NCBI GenBank assembly: GCA_958352855.1
Contig: CATWQE010000054.1
Span: 1-17,902 of the forward strand
DNA from: an uncultured Bacillota bacterium
GTDB taxonomy: Bacteria; Bacillota; Clostridia; Lachnospirales; Lachnospiraceae
Length of the DNA stretch: 17,902 nt
Direction of reading: 5' to 3'
The position numbers and the translations under genes were made by a program. Below are positions 14,267 to 17,902 of this stretch, piece by piece. Under the pieces are notes generated by a model that searched no databases, was not told the origin of the DNA, and was given only the letters and a program-made list of their open reading frames with translations. The number at the start of each line of letters is the position of its first letter. Positions within the stretch are counted from its first letter, which is position 1.

Positions 14267-14319
14267 ATTTCTAAACATTTCCAAAAGATTTCCAAAAGAA
14301 ATTCAAAAACTTTCAAAAA
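14267..14319. repeat. 11-bp phased A-tract tandem repeat
   Basis: Five degenerate units are in tandem: ATTTCTAAAC, ATTTCCAAAAG, ATTTCCAAAAG, AAATTCAAAAA, CTTTCAAAAA. The two central units (14277-14287, 14288-14298) are identical. The 10-11 base period puts each A-run on the same helix face, so intrinsic curvature is expected. It lies between two divergent genes. Confidence 0.6.
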
Positions 14320-14343
14320 TGTAATGTTTCCAGAGAATTTTGA

Positions 14344-14352
14344 TGGTAAAAT
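14344..14352 (+). promoter_or_regulatory. Extended -10 promoter of the VanZ-like gene
   Basis: TGG-TAAAAT (14344-14352) fits an extended -10 element; no good -35 is present. It lies 28 bases before the chosen ATG at 14381, just downstream of the phased A-tracts, which might substitute as an upstream element. Confidence 0.45.
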
Positions 14353-14367
14353 GAAAGAAACGAATAT

Positions 14368-14373
14368 GAGGAG
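14368..14373 (+). promoter_or_regulatory. Ribosome site setting the VanZ-like start
   Basis: GAGGAG lies 7 bases before ATG 14381. An in-frame ATG at 14324 would place the start upstream of the predicted promoter, so it was rejected. Confidence 0.75.
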
Positions 14374-14380
14374 TGATGGT

Positions 14381-15007
14381 ATGGATACTTTGATTTTTGC
14401 AGGATATGAATTTTTGTCATCCTTTGTTCCCTTTTTAATCGTGCTAATCATCAATGGATTTTTGAGAAAGAAACGACATAACAGCTTTGGTTTTGCACAT
14501 TACATAGGTCTGTTACTTTTTTCTATTTACATAATAGGAGTTTATCACTTTACCGGTGTAGGAACTTTGTATGATGGATTGCATTATCAGTTGGAAATGA
14601 ACACGAATCAACTGAATCTTATTCCTTTTTCCAATGAGATTGACATGATTGCGTATTTGTTAAACATTGTATTATTTGTGCCTTTAGGCATATTGCTTCC
14701 TGTCCTGTGTGAAAAGATGGATAAGTTTTGGCACATCTTTGGCGCTGGGTTTTGTTTTTCATTTTTTATCGAAGTCAGCCAGTTGTTAAATAACAGGTGT
14801 ACAGATATTGACGATTTGCTTTTAAATACCATGGGCGCATTGTCTGGCTTTCTTTTGTTTAAAATTTGGAAAAAACAAACAAAATCAAACGATTGCCTCA
14901 AGGCAGTTTCCGGAATAGAAGTGGTGATTTATATAGTTGTGCTATTTTTAGGACGGTTTTTATTTTTTAATGAAATGGGACTGGCAAGTTTGCTATACAA
15001 ATTTTAG
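14381..15007 (+). CDS. VanZ-family membrane protein
   Basis: This 208-residue integral membrane protein has the VanZ signature: NLIPF (about 80-84), LLNIVLFVPLGILLPVL (93-109), then FFIEVSQLLNNRCTDIDDLLLNTMGALSGF (about 130-159). Four to five membrane segments are seen, with one more near the C-terminus (about 182-200). The family is named for teicoplanin resistance in vanA clusters, but most members are chromosomal, stand outside van operons and have unknown function, perhaps in envelope or lipid handling. No other van genes are here. The stop shares a base with the GTG of the downstream permease (TAGTG), so the two genes are coupled. A role in drug resistance should not be assumed. Confidence 0.85.
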   Translation: MDTLIFAGYEFLSSFVPFLIVLIINGFLRKKRHNSFGFAHYIGLLLFSIYIIGVYHFTGVGTLYDGLHYQLEMNTNQLNLIPFSNEIDMIAYLLNIVLFVPLGILLPVLCEKMDKFWHIFGAGFCFSFFIEVSQLLNNRCTDIDDLLLNTMGALSGFLLFKIWKKQTKSNDCLKAVSGIEVVIYIVVLFLGRFLFFNEMGLASLLYKF

Positions 15008-17475
15008 TGGAACAGGTTGTGGATAGTATGCAAAAAACTCTTTTAAAAGCCAGTCAGGGGCAAAGCAGGAGCAGAGACCGACTGCTGTTTCTGGCAGTTG
15101 CCCTGACAGAAGCTGTGATTTTCTGTATTTGCAGTTTCATTTATGGGAAAATACAGGCAGATATTCAGAAAAATATGCAGGCGGATGGTATGGCGGTATC
15201 TGCTTATGTAGAAAATGGAACCGAAGAAATAGGAGAGCGGTTAAAGGCACTGTCTCTTGTGAAGAATACTGGAAAAGAAAAATTTGTTGGAAAATTATTG
15301 GATAAGAATCTAAAGTATTGCGACTGTATTGTGGCAGACAACACAGGGTTTGAAAAAATGCTTTGTCCTGCCTATACCCAGGTGATTGGCCATTATCCAA
15401 AACAGGAAAATGAAATCATGCTTTCTGTGAAAACGCTGGAATATCTGGAAATTGAAAATCCCCAGATAGGCATGGAATTGAAGCTGGATTTTTATTGGAA
15501 TGATATTTTCAACACCAGGGGAACCGGAATGCAAAGCTTCCGTCTGTCCGGATATTTTACAGAATATGAGAATCAGGAGACAGGGACTTCCATGGCCTTT
15601 TTATCGGAAAAGAAACTTACAGAAAATGGAATTTCGTGGAATCCCTGCCGGATTTTAATAGAACCGGAACAGGCTTTTGTCAGTGGACTTTGGCTGGAAT
15701 CCAGACTGGAAAAGGTTCTTCCGCCAGAAAAAGGACAGAGAATCGTAAGTGTAGATTCTGCTGCTTACCGGGCAGTGGAAGGAATGCTTGGAAGCTGTGG
15801 TTTTGCGGTGTTGTTTTCTTTTTTTCTGCTGCTTGGCATGTTTCTGTTTGTGTATGAAATTTTAAATCTGTCTTTGCAAAAGGATTTGCAGCAGTATGGG
15901 CTTTTGGAAGTCCTGGGCGCCCAGAAAAAACAGATTTTGCGAATTCTTGCTTATCAGATGCTTAAAGTTTGGTTCAAAGGAAGTATCCTGGGATGCTTCG
16001 CAGGAAGTCTGGCTGTGATGGTGTTTTTTAGAAATACGGCTTTCTTTCAGCCTGTTTTCTTCCTTCCATCTGTGGTTCTGACCGCTTTTCCTCTCACTGC
16101 GGGCGTGCTTACTGTGAAAGGAAAGATTCAAAAATGCAGTCCTTTAGCATGTCTCAAATATGAAGAAATCCCATTTGCACCGGAAAACCTGAGAAAGCAG
16201 AAGCAGTACAAAATCCGAAGCTGGGGGAAATGGCCGGAAGTTTATCTTGCCAGACGATACCTGTCTTGCAATGGCAGGGGCTTTTTCTTATCTTTGGGTT
16301 CTCTTACGATTGGATGCGCGCTGGCTCTCTGTTCAGTGATGCTGGCAAAAGGTACGGATGTAGAAAATCGTTTTTTGGCAGAACCGGATTTTCAGATTTC
16401 TGTAACTCAGAAGGCATGCCAGACCTTGATGGAAACGTCACCGGATACAGAACACATGGTGTTTTTTCCAGAGAAGCGGTTAAAAGAACTCCATGGATTT
16501 TATCCCATTGTCGCAGGAACAGGACAGGAAGGCATTGCGCTGTTAAGCGAAGGAACTGAGATGGCTACGGTAATTCAGCCCCTTTCACCTACATCCAAAG
16601 AAAATTTGAAGGCTTTTATCCAGAAGCAAAAACCCGAAGTAGATTGGCATACCTTTGAGCAGGCAAACGGTGCTTTGATTCTTCATGACCACAGGCTGAC
16701 AAAGGAGTCCCTGGAATTTTCCAGAGAGCAGATGGGAGAGAACATAAAGCTTTACGATTTAGTTCCCGTAGGAACGGAAATGGCAGGTCTGCCTTTTGAA
16801 ACCGTAGTAAACTGCGGATATCTGGATATTACAGAAGAGGGATTTCCTGGTCTTAATCTAATCTGGGATGGCAAAGCAACGAATCTTCTCCTTGTCACAG
16901 AAGCTACTTATAAAAATCTTGCAGAACAGCTTACGCCTCAGACCTTTGCGTGTTCCTTTTTCGTAGATTCCAAACAGGAATCAGGGATAAAAGCAAAATT
17001 AAAACAATGGGTGCAAACCTGTAACATGGAATTTCAGTCTGAACAAGGCTATGACAAGTTAAATCTGCTGGAAATGGAATGTAAATCTGACATATTGCAA
17101 AAAGAGCAGGACTATATTCAGACCAGCAGGCTATTTTTTCTTGCCATCAGCGGATGTCTGATTTTTATGGGAATTATGAACTTTCTGAATATCAGGATTA
17201 CAGAAATGATGATGCGGAAAAAAGAATGTCTCTTAATGGAGCAGGTGGGCATGACAAAAAAGCAGAAGAAACGAATGCTTCTTGCAGAAGGCATCCTGAC
17301 CTGGATGTTGCTGTGTATACTTTTGGTAACCTTTGGAACTATTTTTCTATATGCTGTTGGGTGGTATATACAGACAAAACTTTCTTATTTTGTATTTTAC
17401 TATCCTGTAAAAGAACTGGTTTTGATTCTCATACTTTTGCTTTTGGGAAGTGTTTTGCTGCCGAAAGTCTATTGA
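15007..17475 (+). CDS. FtsX/MacB-type ABC transporter permease without neighbouring ATPase
   Basis: This 822-residue membrane protein has two FtsX-like units. The first has a membrane segment (about 26-47), an extracellular domain (50-262), then three segments (about 264-286, 324-341, 349-370). The coupling helix QQYGLLEVLGAQKKQILRIL (about 295-314) would contact an ATPase, and the cytoplasmic tail is SPLACLKYEE. The second unit has a membrane segment (about 425-447), an extracellular domain (450-695) and three segments ending at the C-terminus. The protein stops at LLPKVY directly after the last segment, without the usual SIVExLR-like tail. No ATPase gene is adjacent, unlike BceAB-type or macrolide exporters, so the partner lies elsewhere. 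The GTG at 15007 overlaps the VanZ stop. An ATG at 15028 is an alternative; neither has a strong ribosome site. The substrate is unknown. Confidence 0.83.
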   Translation: MEQVVDSMQKTLLKASQGQSRSRDRLLFLAVALTEAVIFCICSFIYGKIQADIQKNMQADGMAVSAYVENGTEEIGERLKALSLVKNTGKEKFVGKLLDKNLKYCDCIVADNTGFEKMLCPAYTQVIGHYPKQENEIMLSVKTLEYLEIENPQIGMELKLDFYWNDIFNTRGTGMQSFRLSGYFTEYENQETGTSMAFLSEKKLTENGISWNPCRILIEPEQAFVSGLWLESRLEKVLPPEKGQRIVSVDSAAYRAVEGMLGSCGFAVLFSFFLLLGMFLFVYEILNLSLQKDLQQYGLLEVLGAQKKQILRILAYQMLKVWFKGSILGCFAGSLAVMVFFRNTAFFQPVFFLPSVVLTAFPLTAGVLTVKGKIQKCSPLACLKYEEIPFAPENLRKQKQYKIRSWGKWPEVYLARRYLSCNGRGFFLSLGSLTIGCALALCSVMLAKGTDVENRFLAEPDFQISVTQKACQTLMETSPDTEHMVFFPEKRLKELHGFYPIVAGTGQEGIALLSEGTEMATVIQPLSPTSKENLKAFIQKQKPEVDWHTFEQANGALILHDHRLTKESLEFSREQMGENIKLYDLVPVGTEMAGLPFETVVNCGYLDITEEGFPGLNLIWDGKATNLLLVTEATYKNLAEQLTPQTFACSFFVDSKQESGIKAKLKQWVQTCNMEFQSEQGYDKLNLLEMECKSDILQKEQDYIQTSRLFFLAISGCLIFMGIMNFLNIRITEMMMRKKECLLMEQVGMTKKQKKRMLLAEGILTWMLLCILLVTFGTIFLYAVGWYIQTKLSYFVFYYPVKELVLILILLLLGSVLLPKVY

Positions 17476-17506
17476 AGCATAAGCCTTTGCTTATGCTTCT
17501 TCTTTT
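17474..17506 (+). terminator. Terminator overlapping the end of the convergent HTH gene
   Basis: A perfect 10-bp stem (GAAGCATAAG, 17474-17483, with 17490-17499) has a 6-nt loop and is followed by TTCTTTT. The right arm and T-rich tail are also the last codons of the minus-strand HTH gene. Read from the other strand there is no T-run. Confidence 0.7.
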
Positions 17507-17745
17507 CCTTCTATGAGATAATCGTAGGAAACCTGAAACACTTCTTTTAGCGCTTTCAGCTCCACATCTGTAACATATCGTTTGTTGGTTTCGATTCTGG
17601 TGATGACATTTTTATCCATATCATACCCCCGTAGCTGAAGCTCATAGGCCAGAAGTCTCTGGGACATTTTGTGCTGTCGACGAAGCTCAATGAGGCGTTT
17701 GCTAATGAGATTTTTTTCTCCTGTGGATGTCTTTGGTTTTGGCAT
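17491..17745 (-). CDS. Small XRE/Cro-CI-type HTH regulator
   Basis: This 84-residue protein is a single helix-turn-helix domain of the XRE type. It shows LISKRLIELRRQHKMSQRLLAYELQ (about 14-38) as helices 1-2, NVITRIETNKRYVTDVELKALKEVFQVSYDYLIEG (47-81) as the recognition helix and the closing helices, and a short KEEA tail. The basic N-terminus (MPKPKTSTGEKN) is probably disordered. The start at 17745 is set by AGGAGGG (17760-17754) about 8 bases upstream; an in-frame ATG at 17766 lies before that site. It is convergent with the permease gene and the stop codon lies in the permease terminator stem. With no partner gene in view, its target is unknown; autoregulation is possible. Confidence 0.85.
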   Translation of the reverse strand: MPKPKTSTGEKNLISKRLIELRRQHKMSQRLLAYELQLRGYDMDKNVITRIETNKRYVTDVELKALKEVFQVSYDYLIEGKEEA

Positions 17746-17753
17746 AGTATTTT

Positions 17754-17760
17754 CCCTCCT
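17754..17760 (-). promoter_or_regulatory. Ribosome site setting the HTH start
   Basis: On the minus strand AGGAGGG is about 8 bases before the ATG at 17745. It lies inside the longer reading from 17766, which it therefore argues against. Confidence 0.8.
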
Positions 17761-17820
17761 GTACATAGCGTGAGCAGATTTGTCTCGTTTTTTGCATTGT
17801 TTCTTGATTTTACAAGGGAA

Positions 17821-17885
17821 TACAGGTTGAATCGGTTGTGAAACTGAGACATAATGGATAAAATTCCAAGTTTCCTACAGGTTGA
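17821..17885. repeat. Direct repeat TACAGGTTGA, 55-bp spacing
   Basis: TACAGGTTGA occurs at 17821-17830 and 17876-17885, upstream of the HTH gene, in the same orientation. The spacing is near five helical turns. The rest of 17761-17902 shows no gene. Confidence 0.4.
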
Positions 17886-17902
17886 TTTTTTTTAAAGAAA
17901 TT

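Noticed and set aside
14206..14454. 83-codon N-terminal extension of the four-TM protein
   Set aside because: It runs through the intergenic repeat and into the divergent gene; a good ribosome site supports the start at 14205.
14381..15007. Glycopeptide resistance locus
   Set aside because: Only a VanZ-family gene is present; there is no vanH, vanA, vanX or vanRS, and most VanZ-like proteins stand alone.

Overview
The window looks like chromosome of a low-to-moderate GC Gram-positive gut Clostridia, most likely a Lachnospiraceae (Blautia/Mediterraneibacter-like). The reasons are strong AGGAGG-type ribosome sites, tight stop/start overlaps, an electron-bifurcating NfnAB pair, PadR/HAAS regulation and clostridial codon use. 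Genus assignment is inference. No rRNA, tRNA, CRISPR array, transposase or attachment site was seen.

Layout: (1) 2-1911, the 3' end of nfnA and complete nfnB (NADH/ferredoxin/NADP+ bifurcation), closed by a hairpin. (2) 2013-3226, an AlkD-like DNA glycosylase gene overlapping rlmH. (3) 3234-11820, a sortase-assembled pilus island. It has a divergent RofA/Nra-type (Mga-family) regulator, then on the plus strand a large Cpa-like tip adhesin, a signal-peptidase-like protein lacking the Ser/Lys dyad, an FctA/Spy0128-like two-domain major pilin, a class B sortase and an FctB-like small pilin, ending in a strong terminator. (4) 11977-13366, a PadR regulator plus a HAAS(DUF1700)/DUF4097 protein with a probable operator. 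(5) 13429-14205 (minus), an unknown four-TM membrane protein. (6) 14381-17475, a VanZ-family protein overlapping an FtsX-type ABC permease that has no ATPase beside it. (7) 17491-17745 (minus), a small XRE-type HTH regulator.

The centre of interest is the pilus island. Its gene order (RALP regulator <- | -> Cpa - SipA - FctA - SrtB/SrtC2 - FctB) is the order of the Streptococcus pyogenes FCT pilus region, and most of the proteins resemble their counterparts. There are local departures: sorting signals without LPXTG (IAETG, IAITG and a degenerate NGD form), no thioester motif recognised in the adhesin, and a small pilin whose catalytic Glu is replaced by Gln but which carries two cysteines.

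The adhesin promoter has a perfect TATAAT, no good -35, and a run of eight G directly upstream of the -10. Together with a tandem AT-rich repeat where an activator would sit, this suggests activator-dependent and possibly phase-variable pilus expression. Working model: the RofA-like protein activates the operon; the SipA-like protein acts as a non-catalytic assembly factor; the class B sortase polymerises the major pilin, caps it with the adhesin and adds the small pilin as the base. The housekeeping sortase would lie elsewhere.
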